A stretch of 17,529 bases of DNA from Pseudomonadota bacterium. GTDB lineage: Bacteria; Desulfobacterota; Syntrophia; Syntrophales; JADFWA01. This document shows, in pieces, positions 7,236 through 16,912 of this stretch. Positions within the stretch are counted from its first letter, which is position 1. Each line of letters begins with the position of its first letter. Under the pieces are notes generated by a model. That model did not search any database, was not told the DNA's origin, and was given only the letters and a program-made list of their open reading frames with translations. The stretch covers positions 1 to 17,529 of the forward strand of contig JAUWQS010000006.1 in NCBI GenBank assembly GCA_030610915.1, read 5' to 3'. A program made the position numbers and the translations under genes.

Positions 7236-10200
7236 GTGGAAGATATTTTCAGTTTTTTTGAAAAGCCGAAAGATCCTGTAAGATTTAATGCGATAAAGAT
7301 ATTAATAGCCTCGCAGGAGAAGATACTTTCGTGGTCTCATGGGGAGGTTAAAAAACCTGAAACAATAAATTACAGGACGTTCAAGCCGGAGAAGGACGGG
7401 CTCTTCTGCGCGAAGATATTCGGTCCGGTCAAAGATTACGAGTGTCTCTGCGGCAGATATAAAAGAATGAAACACAGGGGGGTTGTCTGCGAGAAGTGTG
7501 GTGTTGAGGTTATCCAGTCAAAGGTTCGCAGAGAGAGAATTGGACATATAACCTTAGCGGCGCCTGTGGCCCATATCTGGTTTCTTAAGAGTCTTCCCAG
7601 CCGAATAGGGAATGTGCTTGATTTGACCCTTAAAGAACTTGAAAGGGTGCTCTATTTTGAGTCCTGGATCGTGTTGGATCCGAAAAATACGTCTTTGAAA
7701 AAAAAGGAGGTCGTTTCAGAGGAAAGGTATTCGGAGTTAAAGGAGGAATATGGCTCAGATGCCTTTGAGGCAGGAATAGGCGCTGAGGCTGTCAGAAAAC
7801 TTCTCGAAGAGGTCGATTTAAATAAACTGGATGAGGAACTCAGGACAGGGTTGAAGACAGTCACATCTGAAACCAAAATGAAAAAACTGGCGAAAAGGTT
7901 AAAAATTGTCAATGCCCTTAGAGAATCAGGAAACAGACCTGAATGGATGGTTCTAACGGTTTTGCCTGTAATTCCTCCCGAACTGCGGCCCCTTGTGCCC
8001 CTTGAGGGCGGTCGTTTTGCCACATCGGACCTCAACGATCTTTACAGGAGGGTCATAAACAGAAATAATCGCCTGAAGCGTTTGCAGGAGCTCTTGGCGC
8101 CGGAAATTATCATAAGGAACGAGAAAAGAATGCTGCAGGAAGCAGTCGATGTCCTCTTTGATAATGGCAGTAGAGGAAGAGCGATTACCGGTTTTAATAA
8201 GAGACCGCTTAAATCCCTGTCGGATATGCTGAAGGGAAAGCATGGAAGGTTTAGACAGAATCTTCTCGGCAAGAGAGTCGATTACTCAGGGAGATCAGTA
8301 ATTACAGTAGGTCCCGATCTGAGATTGCACCAATGCGGACTTCCTGAAAAGATGGCGCTGGAACTCTTCAAGCCTTTCATTTATAATAAGCTTGAGGAGA
8401 AAGGCTATGTCACTACCGTGAAGAGCGCCAAGAAGATGGTCGAAAAAGAGTCTCCAGAGGTGTGGGATGCATTGGGTGAAGTTGTTCGTGAATATCCTGT
8501 TTTGCTGAATCGTGCCCCAACATTGCACAGACTTGGTCTTCAGGCTTTTGAGCCTGTGCTGATACAGGGGAAGGCGATACAGCTTCACCCTCTGGTCTGT
8601 CCCGCATTTAATGCTGATTTTGACGGCGATCAGATGGCTGTTCATGTGCCACTGTCAATTGAAGCGCAGACGGAAGCCAGGGTTCTTATGATGTCCACAA
8701 ATAACATCCTTTCCCCGGCTAACGGCAAGCCGATTATTGTTCCTGGTCAGGATATTGTTCTCGGTATATATTATATGACCAGATTCAAGGATCATGTTGA
8801 AGGAGAAGGGATGGTTTTTTCCTGTCCCGATGAGGTAAGGAGCGCCTTCGATAATGGTGTAGTTGCTCTTCATGCAAAGATTAAGGTTCGGGTTGGCGGC
8901 AAACTTACGGACACAACAGCAGGAAGAGTTTTACTTTATGAGATTGTTCCGGAAGAGATTCCTTTTGATATCATCAACAGGGTTATGAATAAGAAGGCGC
9001 TTGCAGACCTCATTGACTACTGCTATAGATCTTGCGGGGATAAGGCAACGGTATTGCTTGCGGATAGATTGAAGGATATTGGTTTTGTATTTGCCACAAA
9101 GTCCGGGGCATCGTTTGCAATGGATGATATGGTTGTGCCTGCCAGTAAAAAAAATATTGTTGCAAAGGCTGATGAAGATGTCCTGGAGATTCAAAAGCAG
9201 TATATGGATGGCCTTATTACTGATGGGGAACGTTACAACAAGGTCATAGATATCTGGGCACAGGCTACTGAGAGAGTTGCGGATGAGATGCTTGGAGCTA
9301 TCGGAACAGAAGAAATAGAGGGGATTGATGGCAAGAAGGAGAAAATAGAGAGTTTTAATCCTATTTATATGATGGCTGATTCAGGCGCAAGAGGGAGCGC
9401 CGCCCAGATAAGACAGCTTGCAGGGATGAGGGGATTGATGGCAAAACCATCGGGGGAAATTATTGAAACCCCGATTACCGCAAACTTCAAGGAAGGTCTA
9501 TCAGTGCTCCAGTATTTTATTTCTACGCATGGCGCCAGAAAAGGACTTGCCGATACTGCCCTTAAAACAGCAAATTCAGGGTATCTTACCAGAAGACTTG
9601 TCGATGTGGCGCAGGATTGTATTATTACCGAGGATGATTGCGGGACGATCGACGGAATCTATGTCTCCGCCCTGCTGGAAGGTGGGGAGATCATAGAAAC
9701 GGCAGGTGAGCGTGTTTTAGGGAGGGTTGTCCTGGATGATGTCAAAGATCCTTTCACTGGAGAGATCCTGGTAAAGGCGAAGCAGGAAATTGATGAAACT
9801 CTGGCTGAGAAGATTGATATGGCCGGTATAGAAAAGGTCAGGACAAGATCTGTTCTGACCTGTAATTCGAGGCATGGCGTCTGTGCCAGATGTTATGGGA
9901 GGGATCTTTCCCATGGGCACCTGGTAAATATTGGCGAGGCAGTCGGCATCATTGCGGCCCAATCCATTGGTGAGCCGGGGACCCAGTTAACTATGAGGAC
10001 TTTCCATATCGGTGGAACCGCAAAGTTTGAAGAGCACTCTACTCTTGAGGCGAGACATGATGGCACCATAAAATTTGTGAATCTCCATACGGTCGTCGGG
10101 GGCGAAGGGAAAGATATTGTGGCGATGAACAGAAACGGAGAGGTTCACGTACTGGATAAGAAGGCAAGAAGCCGCGGCAAGTATTCTGTTCCTTATGGAG

Positions 10201-11378
10201 CACATCTGAAGGTGAATGATGGCCAGGAGGTAGAGGTAGGAACCCTGATCGCAGAATGGGATCCTTTTTCTATTCCGGTTCTTTCGGAAGTTAGCGGGAT
10301 AATAAAATTTGGGGATATTGTCGAAGGGGTCACCATGAAGGAACAGGTTGATGAGGCGACCGGTCTTTCCAGGAAGGTCATTGTTGAAGACAGGGATTCA
10401 AATTTGCGTCCGAGGATATCAATAAAGGATAATGAAGGAAAGACAGTTAAGATACCCGGAACGAAGAGGGTGGTGGCGAGGTACCAGCTGTCAGTTGGCG
10501 CGAATATCGTCGTTTCAGAGGGCGATTTTGTACATTCCGGTGATATTATTACCAAGATTCCCAGGGAGACCACGAAAACAAAAGATATTACAGGAGGACT
10601 TCCCAGGGTGGCGGAGCTCTTTGAGGCGCGAAAGCCGAAGGAATACGCTGTAATAGCAGAAATCGACGGGGCAGTTTCTTTTGCCAAGGATGTTAAGGGG
10701 AAACGGAAAGTTGTTATAACTCCCGATGTTGGTGACAGTAGGGAGTATCTGATCCCCAAAGGGAAACATATAGGTGTACAGGAGGGTGACAGGGTTGTGT
10801 CCGGTGAACCACTTATGGATGGATCCAGGAATCCTCATGATCTACTTTCCATCAAAGGGGAAAAGGAGTTGGCCAGGTATCTGGTTGATGAAGTGCAGGA
10901 AGTTTACAGACTGCAGGGAGTCAAGGTTAATGACAAGCATATAGAGATTATTGTGAGCCAGATGCTTCGTAGAATTAAAGTGATACAGCCGGGCGACACT
11001 TCTTTACTAACGGATGAGCAGGTTGAAAAACACAGGTTTGAAGAGGAAAATGAAAGGGTTGTCGCCCAGGGTGGCAATCCGGCAATAGGAGAACCGATGC
11101 TTTTGGGGATTACCAAGGCATCTTTGAACACCAAGAGCTTTATTTCAGCGGCATCCTTTCAGGAGACGACGCGCGTTCTCACAGAGGCCAGTTTGTCAGG
11201 GAAGGTGGATTATCTCAGGGGTCTCAAGGAAAATGTGATAATGGGAAGGTTGATCCCTGCAGGAACAGGCATTGAGATGTATAAGAAACTGGGAATCAGG
11301 GTTGAGGATAAAGAAGGATTAGATGAAGAAAAGGCGAAAGAGAGCGAGAAAACTCTTGACATACAAGTTGCGAATTGA
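7236..11378 (+). CDS. rpoC: DNA-directed RNA polymerase beta' subunit
   Basis: RpoC carries the catalytic magnesium and the clamp of RNA polymerase. The 1380 residues match the ordinary proteobacterial form (E. coli 1407). The N-terminal zinc site uses C70, C72, C85 and C88. The active-site NADFDGD places its aspartates at 461, 463 and 465. The trigger-loop region reads [20 protein letters not shown]. The second zinc site uses C795, C876, C883 and C886, and [17 protein letters not shown] follows. The C-terminal part has [15 protein letters not shown]. Translation starts at GTG 7236 ([11 protein letters not shown]), with AGGGAG at 7220-7225 ten bases upstream. The 118-base gap after rpoB suggests co-transcription. 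Confidence 0.99.
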   Translation: MEDIFSFFEKPKDPVRFNAIKILIASQEKILSWSHGEVKKPETINYRTFKPEKDGLFCAKIFGPVKDYECLCGRYKRMKHRGVVCEKCGVEVIQSKVRRERIGHITLAAPVAHIWFLKSLPSRIGNVLDLTLKELERVLYFESWIVLDPKNTSLKKKEVVSEERYSELKEEYGSDAFEAGIGAEAVRKLLEEVDLNKLDEELRTGLKTVTSETKMKKLAKRLKIVNALRESGNRPEWMVLTVLPVIPPELRPLVPLEGGRFATSDLNDLYRRVINRNNRLKRLQELLAPEIIIRNEKRMLQEAVDVLFDNGSRGRAITGFNKRPLKSLSDMLKGKHGRFRQNLLGKRVDYSGRSVITVGPDLRLHQCGLPEKMALELFKPFIYNKLEEKGYVTTVKSAKKMVEKESPEVWDALGEVVREYPVLLNRAPTLHRLGLQAFEPVLIQGKAIQLHPLVCPAFNADFDGDQMAVHVPLSIEAQTEARVLMMSTNNILSPANGKPIIVPGQDIVLGIYYMTRFKDHVEGEGMVFSCPDEVRSAFDNGVVALHAKIKVRVGGKLTDTTAGRVLLYEIVPEEIPFDIINRVMNKKALADLIDYCYRSCGDKATVLLADRLKDIGFVFATKSGASFAMDDMVVPASKKNIVAKADEDVLEIQKQYMDGLITDGERYNKVIDIWAQATERVADEMLGAIGTEEIEGIDGKKEKIESFNPIYMMADSGARGSAAQIRQLAGMRGLMAKPSGEIIETPITANFKEGLSVLQYFISTHGARKGLADTALKTANSGYLTRRLVDVAQDCIITEDDCGTIDGIYVSALLEGGEIIETAGERVLGRVVLDDVKDPFTGEILVKAKQEIDETLAEKIDMAGIEKVRTRSVLTCNSRHGVCARCYGRDLSHGHLVNIGEAVGIIAAQSIGEPGTQLTMRTFHIGGTAKFEEHSTLEARHDGTIKFVNLHTVVGGEGKDIVAMNRNGEVHVLDKKARSRGKYSVPYGAHLKVNDGQEVEVGTLIAEWDPFSIPVLSEVSGIIKFGDIVEGVTMKEQVDEATGLSRKVIVEDRDSNLRPRISIKDNEGKTVKIPGTKRVVARYQLSVGANIVVSEGDFVHSGDIITKIPRETTKTKDITGGLPRVAELFEARKPKEYAVIAEIDGAVSFAKDVKGKRKVVITPDVGDSREYLIPKGKHIGVQEGDRVVSGEPLMDGSRNPHDLLSIKGEKELARYLVDEVQEVYRLQGVKVNDKHIEIIVSQMLRRIKVIQPGDTSLLTDEQVEKHRFEEENERVVAQGGNPAIGEPMLLGITKASLNTKSFISAASFQETTRVLTEASLSGKVDYLRGLKENVIMGRLIPAGTGIEMYKKLGIRVEDKEGLDEEKAKESEKTLDIQVAN

Positions 11379-11423
11379 TAGAGAATCAAGTTTCGTATTT
11401 AGATAACAGGTGCGGGAGGGGTG

Positions 11424-11795
11424 ATGCCTACAATAAATCAACTGGTGAGGAAGGGTAGAAGAAAGATAGAGAAGAAGAAGAAGACACCTGCGCTTGCCGG
11501 GTCTTCGCAGAGAAGAGGTGTTTGTGTCAGAGTTTATACCTCTACACCCAAGAAACCAAACTCTGCCTTGAGGAAGGTTGCGAGAGTGCGCCTTACCAGC
11601 GGTTACGAGGTTACTTCATATATACCGGGAATTGGGCATAATCTTCAGGAACATTCTGTTGTCCTTCTTAGGGGGGGCAGGGTAAAGGATCTTCCCGGCG
11701 TCAGGTATCAAATAGTAAGAGGTACGCTCGATGCCATGGGTGTTCAGGATAGAAAACAGAGTAGATCGAAATATGGGGTTAAAAAACCAGCGTGA
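11424..11795 (+). CDS. rpsL: 30S ribosomal protein S12
   Basis: S12 lies at the decoding centre and monitors codon-anticodon pairing. The 123 residues are the normal length. It starts [12 protein letters not shown] and carries [15 protein letters not shown] with both lysines of the streptomycin-sensitive form, and [12 protein letters not shown], whose aspartate is the one methylthiolated by RimO in E. coli. Nothing suggests streptomycin resistance. ATG 11424 is chosen over the adjoining GTG 11421 because it gives the universal start; GGAGG at 11415-11419 leaves a short four-base spacer. Only 45 bases separate it from rpoC, so the rpoBC and str clusters probably run on as one transcript. Confidence 0.98.
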   Translation: MPTINQLVRKGRRKIEKKKKTPALAGSSQRRGVCVRVYTSTPKKPNSALRKVARVRLTSGYEVTSYIPGIGHNLQEHSVVLLRGGRVKDLPGVRYQIVRGTLDAMGVQDRKQSRSKYGVKKPA

Positions 11796-11820
11796 TCTTG
11801 TGTCAAACTCAGGTTGTTTA

Positions 11821-11841
11821 GGCTGAAGGCTAAAGGCTGTT
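11821..11841 (+). repeat. Three 7-bp GGCTRAA-type repeats after rpsL
   Basis: GGCTGAA, GGCTAAA and GGCTGTT follow in a 7-base register, 26 bases after rpsL. The same stretch is partly mirrored downstream: TAGGCT (11819-11824) and GAAGG (11825-11829) are complementary to AGCCTA (11865-11870) and CCTTC (11853-11857), with a 7-base bulge, so the RNA could fold back. The unit length matches the CTYGAAA arrays but the sequence differs. Confidence 0.6.
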
Positions 11842-11893
11842 AGGTTGTTTTTCCTTCACCCTGTAGCCTATTTACTGGCCTGATGTTTGCGGT

Positions 11894-11947
11894 TGTAGGG
11901 GGCGGATTTATCCGCTCCGTCCGGCTTTAGGGTTTCCTACAGTTTTT
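11894..11947 (+). terminator. Palindromic element resembling an intrinsic terminator, rpsL-rpsG gap
   Basis: The outer arms TGTAGG (11894-11899) and CCTACA (11936-11941) are followed after one base by T5 (11943-11947). Inside, GGGGCGGA (11899-11906) pairs with TCCGCTCC (11911-11918) around a TTTA loop, eight pairs with one wobble. The combination could end transcription after rpsL. It also resembles dispersed GTAGGGGCGG-type palindromic repeats of related genomes, so it may be a repeat element rather than a dedicated terminator. Confidence 0.4.
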
Positions 11948-11950
11948 AGG

Positions 11951-11979
11951 TTTACTCGAATTTATTGAGAAGTTACACT
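11951..11979 (+). promoter_or_regulatory. Weak candidate promoter before rpsG
   Basis: TTTACT (11951-11956) and TACACT (11974-11979) each match four of six bases of the sigma-70 -35 and -10 consensus with an exact 17-base spacer. It lies just after the terminator-like palindrome and 55 bases before rpsG, where a restart promoter would be useful. The match is weak and could be chance. Confidence 0.22.
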
Positions 11980-11995
11980 TTGATTACGTCGACCA

Positions 11996-12017
11996 CTTGA
12001 ACCGTGAACCGTTGAAC
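11996..12017 (+). repeat. Short degenerate heptamer run before rpsG
   Basis: CTTGAAC and CGTGAAC are followed by an 8-base CGTTGAAC. This resembles the CTYGAAA arrays and, like them, lies just before a ribosome-binding site, here AAGGA at 12023-12027. The register is lost in the third unit, so this is the weakest of the heptamer runs. Confidence 0.45.
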
Positions 12018-12034
12018 CCATTAAGGATAGAAAG

Positions 12035-12505
12035 ATGCCGAGGAGAAGAGAGGTAGCAAAGAGAAAGGTACTGCCGGATCCCAAGTATAATAACGAGCTT
12101 GTGGCGAAGTTTATAAATAATCTGTTGATGAAGGGTAAGAAGAGTCTTGCTGAAGCTATACTTTATGGAGCTTTTGATATTATTGATGAAAAAGCAAAGG
12201 AGCCTCCGATTGAGGTTTTTGAACGGGCGGTTAGTAATGTTAAGCCTGTCCTGGAGGTTAAGTCTCGGAGAGTAGGGGGTTCTACTTATCAAGTGCCAAC
12301 GGAGGTATCGAGTAATAGAAGAGTTTATTTGGCGATTAAGTGGTTGATAGATAATGCAAGAAAACGTGCCGGCAAGAGCATGAAGACAAAGTTAGCCGCC
12401 GAGTTTATTGATGCTGCAAGTAACAGAGGAGCCTCGGTTAAGAAAAGGGAAGATGTACACAAAATGGCTGAGGCGAATAAAGCTTTTGCGCATTACAGAT
12501 TCTAA
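12035..12505 (+). CDS. rpsG: 30S ribosomal protein S7
   Basis: S7 nucleates assembly of the 30S head and contacts the E-site tRNA; in E. coli it represses translation of its own operon by binding the rpsL-rpsG spacer. The 156 residues are standard. The protein starts [19 protein letters not shown] and contains [24 protein letters not shown], and the C-terminal [25 protein letters not shown] at 12023-12027, seven bases before ATG 12035, fixes the start. The 239-base gap upstream is long for this junction and is full of repeats, with no S7-binding structure that I can recognise. fusA begins only 29 bases downstream. Confidence 0.98.
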   Translation: MPRRREVAKRKVLPDPKYNNELVAKFINNLLMKGKKSLAEAILYGAFDIIDEKAKEPPIEVFERAVSNVKPVLEVKSRRVGGSTYQVPTEVSSNRRVYLAIKWLIDNARKRAGKSMKTKLAAEFIDAASNRGASVKKREDVHKMAEANKAFAHYRF

Positions 12506-12534
12506 AGGGTAGCAGTTATCGGTGATAGGTTAAA

Positions 12535-14610
12535 TTGGCACGTTTTTTCCCCTTGAATAATATCCGCAATATCGGAATTATGGCTCATATAGATGCGGGC
12601 AAGACCACCACAACGGAGCGGATGTTGTATTATACTCAGGAATCTTATAAGATGGGAGAGGTTCATGATGGCACCGCTGTCATGGACTGGATGGAACAGG
12701 AGCAGGAAAGAGGGATTACGATAACCTCTGCGGCTACCGTATGTACTTGGCGAAATAATTGCGTAAATATAATAGATACGCCGGGTCACGTTGACTTCAC
12801 TGTAGAGGTTGAAAGGTCTTTGAGAGTCCTAGATGGCGCTGTTGCCGTCTTTTGCGGTGTTGGTGGAGTAGAACCCCAGTCAGAGGCGGTCTGGAGGCAG
12901 GCTGACAGATACAATGTACCGCGCATAGCCTTTATCAATAAGATGGATAGAGTGGGTGCGGATTTTGGGAAGGTCGTTTCTGCCATCAGAGAAAGGTTGG
13001 CCGCAAATCCCGTTCCGGTACAGCTTCCCATAGGGAAAGAAGAGGAGTTTAAGGGGGTTATTGATCTTATTCGTATGCAGGCAATTTATTATGACCAGGA
13101 TACCCTTGGAAGTGAGTTCAGGGTAGGTGAAATTCCCCCCGAGATGGGGGATGCCTCTCGTGAATATAGAGAAAAACTGATTGAGAGCCTCGCTGATTAT
13201 GACGAGGAGCTGATGGGGAAATACCTCAATGACGAAGCTCTTTCATATGAAGAAATAACAAGGGCTATCAGAAAAGAGACACTTTCTCTAAAAGTAATAC
13301 CTGTTCTGTGTGGTTCTGCTTTCAAGAATAAAGGTGTGCAGCCTCTTCTGGATGCTGTGGTAGATTTTCTCCCATCGCCTTTGGATCGGCCTCCTGTGAT
13401 TGGAAAGGGTCTCGACGGGGAAGATATTGAAAGAGTCGCCGGCGATGATTCGCCGTTTTCAGCCCTTGCCTTCAAGATTATGACCGATCCTTTTGTTGGT
13501 CAGTTGACTTATTTTAGAGTCTATTCCGGTGTCTTGAAAGCGGGTTCATATGTATACAATTCGTCTAAAAGAAAAAGGGAGAGAATTGGACGATTGCTTA
13601 AGATGCATGCCAATAAAAGGGAGGAGATCAAGGAAGTTCGCACAGGTGATATTGTCGCGGCTGTTGGTTTGAATTCGACCTCCACGGGGGATACGATAAC
13701 CGATCTCGCTCATCCATTGATATTGGAGATGCTTGAATTTCCTGAACCTGTTATTGCTGTGGCGATAGAGCCTAAAACAAGAGCAGATGAAGAAAAATTG
13801 GATGGCGCTCTGCAAAAAATCGCCAGGGAGGATCCTTCCTTCAAGGTCAAGGTGGAACAGGAAACAGGTCAAACTTTGATTTCAGGAATGGGGGAGTTGC
13901 ACCTCGAGATTATCGTTGACAGGCTTAGGAGGGAGTTTGATCTTGGAGCAAATATCGGCAGTCCTCAGGTGGCTTACAAGGAGACGATTAGAAAGCACAT
14001 TCGATCGGAAGGAAAATTTGTCAAGCAGTCAGGAGGTAGAGGGCAATATGGTCACGTGGTGTTAGAGATTGAGCCGAATGAGCCGGGTCAGGGTTTTGAA
14101 TTCAGAAATAAAATTGTTGGGGGGGTTATTCCCAGGGAGTATATACCGGCAACAGAAAAAGGTGTTGTTGAGGCAATGGAAGAGGGGATAATCGCTGGTT
14201 ATCCTGTTGTGGATGTCGTTGTAAGTTTGGTTGACGGTTCCTTTCATGAAGTCGATTCATCGGAGATAGCATTTAAGATAGCGGGTTCGATGGGATTCAA
14301 AGATGGCGGAAGAAAGGCTCACCCTGTGCTTCTGGAGCCGGTTATGTCTGTTGAGATTGTGGCTCCTTCGGAATACATGGGAGATGTAATCGGCAACATC
14401 ACGTCCAGGAGGGGAAAGATTGTCAGCATTGAGTCGAGGCCTGGTCTGGAGGCTATAAACGCAGAGGTTCCTCTGGCGGAGATGTTTGGTTATGCGACTG
14501 ATTTAAGGTCGAAGACTCAGGGGAGGGCCACCTATTCGATGCATTTTCTTAATTATAGCGCAATATCTGAGCGGTTGGCGAAGGAGATAATTGAGAAAAA
14601 CTTAAATTGA
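12535..14610 (+). CDS. fusA: Translation elongation factor G
   Basis: EF-G is the GTPase that drives translocation and, with RRF, ribosome recycling. The 691 residues are normal length. The G domain has AHIDAGKT (17-24), DTPGH (81-85), NKMD (135-138) and a GSA motif in [20 protein letters not shown]. Domain II has [10 protein letters not shown]; domain IV has GGRGQYGHV and [11 protein letters not shown]; the tail is [21 protein letters not shown]. It is the canonical class. One small oddity is YYTQES at 32-37, where most EF-Gs have glycine after YYT. Translation starts at TTG 12535: no ATG is available nearby, and GGTGAT at 12521-12526 matches the 3' part of the Shine-Dalgarno complement, eight bases away. 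Confidence 0.98.
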   Translation: MARFFPLNNIRNIGIMAHIDAGKTTTTERMLYYTQESYKMGEVHDGTAVMDWMEQEQERGITITSAATVCTWRNNCVNIIDTPGHVDFTVEVERSLRVLDGAVAVFCGVGGVEPQSEAVWRQADRYNVPRIAFINKMDRVGADFGKVVSAIRERLAANPVPVQLPIGKEEEFKGVIDLIRMQAIYYDQDTLGSEFRVGEIPPEMGDASREYREKLIESLADYDEELMGKYLNDEALSYEEITRAIRKETLSLKVIPVLCGSAFKNKGVQPLLDAVVDFLPSPLDRPPVIGKGLDGEDIERVAGDDSPFSALAFKIMTDPFVGQLTYFRVYSGVLKAGSYVYNSSKRKRERIGRLLKMHANKREEIKEVRTGDIVAAVGLNSTSTGDTITDLAHPLILEMLEFPEPVIAVAIEPKTRADEEKLDGALQKIAREDPSFKVKVEQETGQTLISGMGELHLEIIVDRLRREFDLGANIGSPQVAYKETIRKHIRSEGKFVKQSGGRGQYGHVVLEIEPNEPGQGFEFRNKIVGGVIPREYIPATEKGVVEAMEEGIIAGYPVVDVVVSLVDGSFHEVDSSEIAFKIAGSMGFKDGGRKAHPVLLEPVMSVEIVAPSEYMGDVIGNITSRRGKIVSIESRPGLEAINAEVPLAEMFGYATDLRSKTQGRATYSMHFLNYSAISERLAKEIIEKNLN

Positions 14611-14635
14611 CATGGCATTAAAAAAGTGGGATAAG
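14607..14635 (+). promoter_or_regulatory. Candidate internal promoter for tuf
   Basis: TTGACA (14607-14612), a perfect -35 hexamer, overlaps the fusA stop codon. A 17-base spacer leads to GATAAG (14630-14635), four of six against TATAAT, though the last T is missing. Transcription would start near 14642, giving a leader of about 29 bases before tuf. E. coli also has promoters serving tufA within fusA, so an independent tuf promoter is plausible. Confidence 0.4.
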
Positions 14636-14670
14636 CAAACCAGTTATTTTATCTTAAGGGGGTAAGGGAG

Positions 14671-15864
14671 ATGGCCAAGAAGAAGTTTGAGAGAACAAAG
14701 CCACATCTAAATATAGGCACAATAGGTCACGTGGATCACGGCAAGACAACATTGACGGCCGCAATTACGAAACATCTGGCCACAAAAGGATTGGCGGAAT
14801 ATATGCCTTTTGATTCAATCGATAATGCGCCGGAAGAGAAAGAAAGGGGTGTGACGATCAATATTGCCCATGTGGAATATGAGACGGCAAAGAGGCATTA
14901 TGCCCATGTTGACTGCCCCGGACACGCTGACTATATAAAAAATATGATTTCCGGAGCGGCTCACATGGATGGCGCTATTCTGGTAGTGGCTGCATCCGAT
15001 GGGCCCATGCCTCAGACGAGAGAACACATCCTTCTGGCGAGGCAGGTCCAGGTTCCCTATCTCGTGGTCTATATGAACAAGATTGATCTGGTTGATGATC
15101 CCGAGCTGCTTGATCTTGTGGAGCTTGAAATGAGGGATCTCCTGAATGAATATGATTTTCCGGGTGATGATATACCGATTATCAGGGGATCAGCCCTTAA
15201 TGCCCTTGAGAGTGATGACCCGGATTCCGAAGATGCTAAGTCTGTATGGGAATTGCTGAATGCTGTTGATGAGTACGTTCCTGAACCTGTGCGTGATCTG
15301 GATAAACCGTTTCTAATGCCTATTGGGGATGTTTTCAGTATATCCGGTCGTGGCACTGTGGTTACCGGCAGAGTGGATCGAGGTATAATTAGAACGGGAA
15401 ATGAAGTGGAGATTGTAGGTATCAGGCCAACCATTAAGACGGTGTGTACCGGTGTCGAGATGTTTCGCAAGACATTAGACGAAGGGCGGGCGGGTGATGA
15501 TGTAGGCGTGCTTCTCAGGGGCACCAAGAGGGAAGATGTTGAAAGAGGGCAGGTTGTGGCAATCCCCGGGTCAATTACTCCTCATACAAAATTTAAGTCG
15601 ACTGTCTATGTGTTGACCAAGGAAGAAGGCGGGAGACATACGCCTTTCTTCGCAGGTTATCGTCCTCAGTTTTATTTCAGGACGACAGATGTAACAGGGA
15701 TTGTCACGCTTCCAGAAGGTGTTGAGATGGTTATGCCTGGCGATAATGTAAACATTGAGGTTCAGCTTATTATGCCTATTGCTATGGAAGGACAACTCAG
15801 GTTCGCCATCCGTGAGGGCGGTAGAACCGTTGGCGCGGGCGTTGTGAGTGAGATCATAGAATGA
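14671..15864 (+). CDS. tuf: Translation elongation factor Tu
   Basis: EF-Tu delivers aminoacyl-tRNA to the ribosomal A site as a GTP complex. The 397 residues are the usual length. Motifs are GHVDHGKT (19-26), T62 of switch I in GVTINI, DCPGH (81-85), NKID (136-139) and GSAL near 189; domain II has [13 protein letters not shown] and domain [11 protein letters not shown] and [19 protein letters not shown] in place of the commoner NKCD, and NIAHVEYE after switch I, fit Syntrophus-like lineages as I recall them. ATG 14671 has a strong site, AAGGGGG at 14656-14662 with AAGGGAG following. The gene ends in an ATGATGG overlap with rpsJ. Only this tuf copy is visible. Confidence 0.98.
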   Translation: MAKKKFERTKPHLNIGTIGHVDHGKTTLTAAITKHLATKGLAEYMPFDSIDNAPEEKERGVTINIAHVEYETAKRHYAHVDCPGHADYIKNMISGAAHMDGAILVVAASDGPMPQTREHILLARQVQVPYLVVYMNKIDLVDDPELLDLVELEMRDLLNEYDFPGDDIPIIRGSALNALESDDPDSEDAKSVWELLNAVDEYVPEPVRDLDKPFLMPIGDVFSISGRGTVVTGRVDRGIIRTGNEVEIVGIRPTIKTVCTGVEMFRKTLDEGRAGDDVGVLLRGTKREDVERGQVVAIPGSITPHTKFKSTVYVLTKEEGGRHTPFFAGYRPQFYFRTTDVTGIVTLPEGVEMVMPGDNVNIEVQLIMPIAMEGQLRFAIREGGRTVGAGVVSEIIE

Positions 15865-16172
15865 TGGAAAATCAAAAAATAAGAATTCGCCTTAAGGCCT
15901 ATGATTATAAATTGCTGGATCGATCTGTAGAAGATATTGTTGATACAGTCAGAAGAACAGGCGCTCGTATAGCCGGCCCAATACCCTTGCCCACAGTAAT
16001 AAGAAAATACTGTGTTAATAGATCACCTCATGTCGATAAGAAGTCGAGGGAACAATTTGAAATAAGGACGCACAAAAGGCTGGTTGATATCATTGAACCG
16101 ACACAGGCAACCGTGGATGCTCTCATGAAGCTTGATCTTTCTTCCGGTGTTGATGTTGAGATAAAGTTGTAA
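15864..16172 (+). CDS. rpsJ: 30S ribosomal protein S10 (NusE)
   Basis: S10 is a 30S head protein and, as NusE, binds NusB and the NusG KOW domain in antitermination and transcription-translation coupling. The 102-residue protein carries [46 protein letters not shown] and the C-terminal [17 protein letters not shown]. Two start codons are possible in the ATGATGG at 15861-15867. ATG 15864, giving MENQKIRIR like E. coli MQNQRIRIR, shares its A with the tuf TGA stop; ATG 15861 would overlap by four bases. No good Shine-Dalgarno is present, so translation is probably coupled to tuf. The usual S10 leader before rpsJ is therefore absent, and a terminator follows the gene. Confidence 0.97.
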   Translation: MENQKIRIRLKAYDYKLLDRSVEDIVDTVRRTGARIAGPIPLPTVIRKYCVNRSPHVDKKSREQFEIRTHKRLVDIIEPTQATVDALMKLDLSSGVDVEIKL

Positions 16173-16187
16173 TTATCGAAATGTATC

Positions 16188-16223
16188 GAGACGGATTTTC
16201 AGGAAAATCCGTCTCTCTTTTTT
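16188..16223 (+). terminator. Strong intrinsic terminator between rpsJ and rplC
   Basis: GAGACGGATTTT (16188-16199) and AAAATCCGTCTC (16204-16215) form a perfect 12-bp stem with a CAGG loop, followed by TC and then T6 (16218-16223). This is a textbook rho-independent terminator 15 bases after the rpsJ stop. It may act as the end of the str-rpsJ transcript or as an attenuator for the rest of the S10 cluster. Confidence 0.88.
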
Positions 16224-16250
16224 GTCATAGGATGCCTGTGGAAATAGAGT
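16222..16250 (+). promoter_or_regulatory. Candidate promoter for rplC onward
   Basis: TTGTCA (16222-16227, five of six) and TAGAGT (16245-16250, four of six) are spaced by 17 bases. The -35 starts within the T-run of the terminator, so the two elements are back to back. Transcription would start near 16257, about 17 bases before rplC, leaving room for only a minimal leader. The position after a strong terminator supports it. Confidence 0.4.
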
Positions 16251-16273
16251 TTAGATATTAGGAATTGTCAGAT

Positions 16274-16909
16274 ATGGAAAAAGGACTAATAGGCAGGAAG
16301 TTGGGGATGACACAGATATTTTCAGGGGATGGTATGACTGTTCCGGTTACAGCCATCGAGTTGGGGCCTTGTGTGATCACTCAAAAAAAGACCAGGGAGA
16401 TTGATGGTTATGATGCCATGCAGTTGGGCTTTGGACGGACGAAACAGAAGAATGTTACAATGCCGGTACAGGGGCATTTAAGGAAGACAGGCAGTGTTTT
16501 TTTTCAGATATTAAGGGAATTCAGAACGATCTCACCCACTGATTATGAAGAGGGGCAGGAACTGAAAGCTGATATTTTTGAAGTAGGTGAGTCTGTTGAT
16601 ATAGTTGGAAAAAGTAAAGGGAAAGGCTTTGCGGGTGTAGTGAAACGATATGGTTTCAGAGGAGGTAGGGCAACCCATGGTTCTATGTTTCATCGGGCTC
16701 CTGGATCCATGGGAGCCAGCGCGTATCCTTCAAGAGTCTTTAAAGGCAAGAAACTTCCCGGACATATGGGTAACAGGAGAAAGACGGTACAAAATCTCAT
16801 TGTTGCAGATGTAATGCCGGAAAGAAATTTGATTTTGGTTAAAGGGGCGGTTCCGGGGAGTAGAAACAGCATTGTTCTCGTTAAGAGTTCGATTAAAAAG
16901 CGTGGTTAA
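16274..16909 (+). CDS. rplC: 50S ribosomal protein L3
   Basis: L3 is an early-assembling 50S protein whose long loop reaches the peptidyl transferase centre. The 211 residues are close to E. coli's 209. It starts MEKGLIGRKLGMTQIF and carries KGKGFAGVVKRYGFRGG, THGSMFHRAPGSMG and FKGKKLPGHMGNRRKTVQN. The E. coli glutamine methylated by PrmB (GQNQTP) is replaced by ASAYPS, as in most non-gammaproteobacteria. ATG 16274 gives the family start and has AGGAA at 16260-16264; TTG 16265 in the same frame would lie against that site. It is cut off from rpsJ by the terminator and from rplD by a repeat region. Confidence 0.98.
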   Translation: MEKGLIGRKLGMTQIFSGDGMTVPVTAIELGPCVITQKKTREIDGYDAMQLGFGRTKQKNVTMPVQGHLRKTGSVFFQILREFRTISPTDYEEGQELKADIFEVGESVDIVGKSKGKGFAGVVKRYGFRGGRATHGSMFHRAPGSMGASAYPSRVFKGKKLPGHMGNRRKTVQNLIVADVMPERNLILVKGAVPGSRNSIVLVKSSIKKRG

Positions 16910-16912
16910 GTT

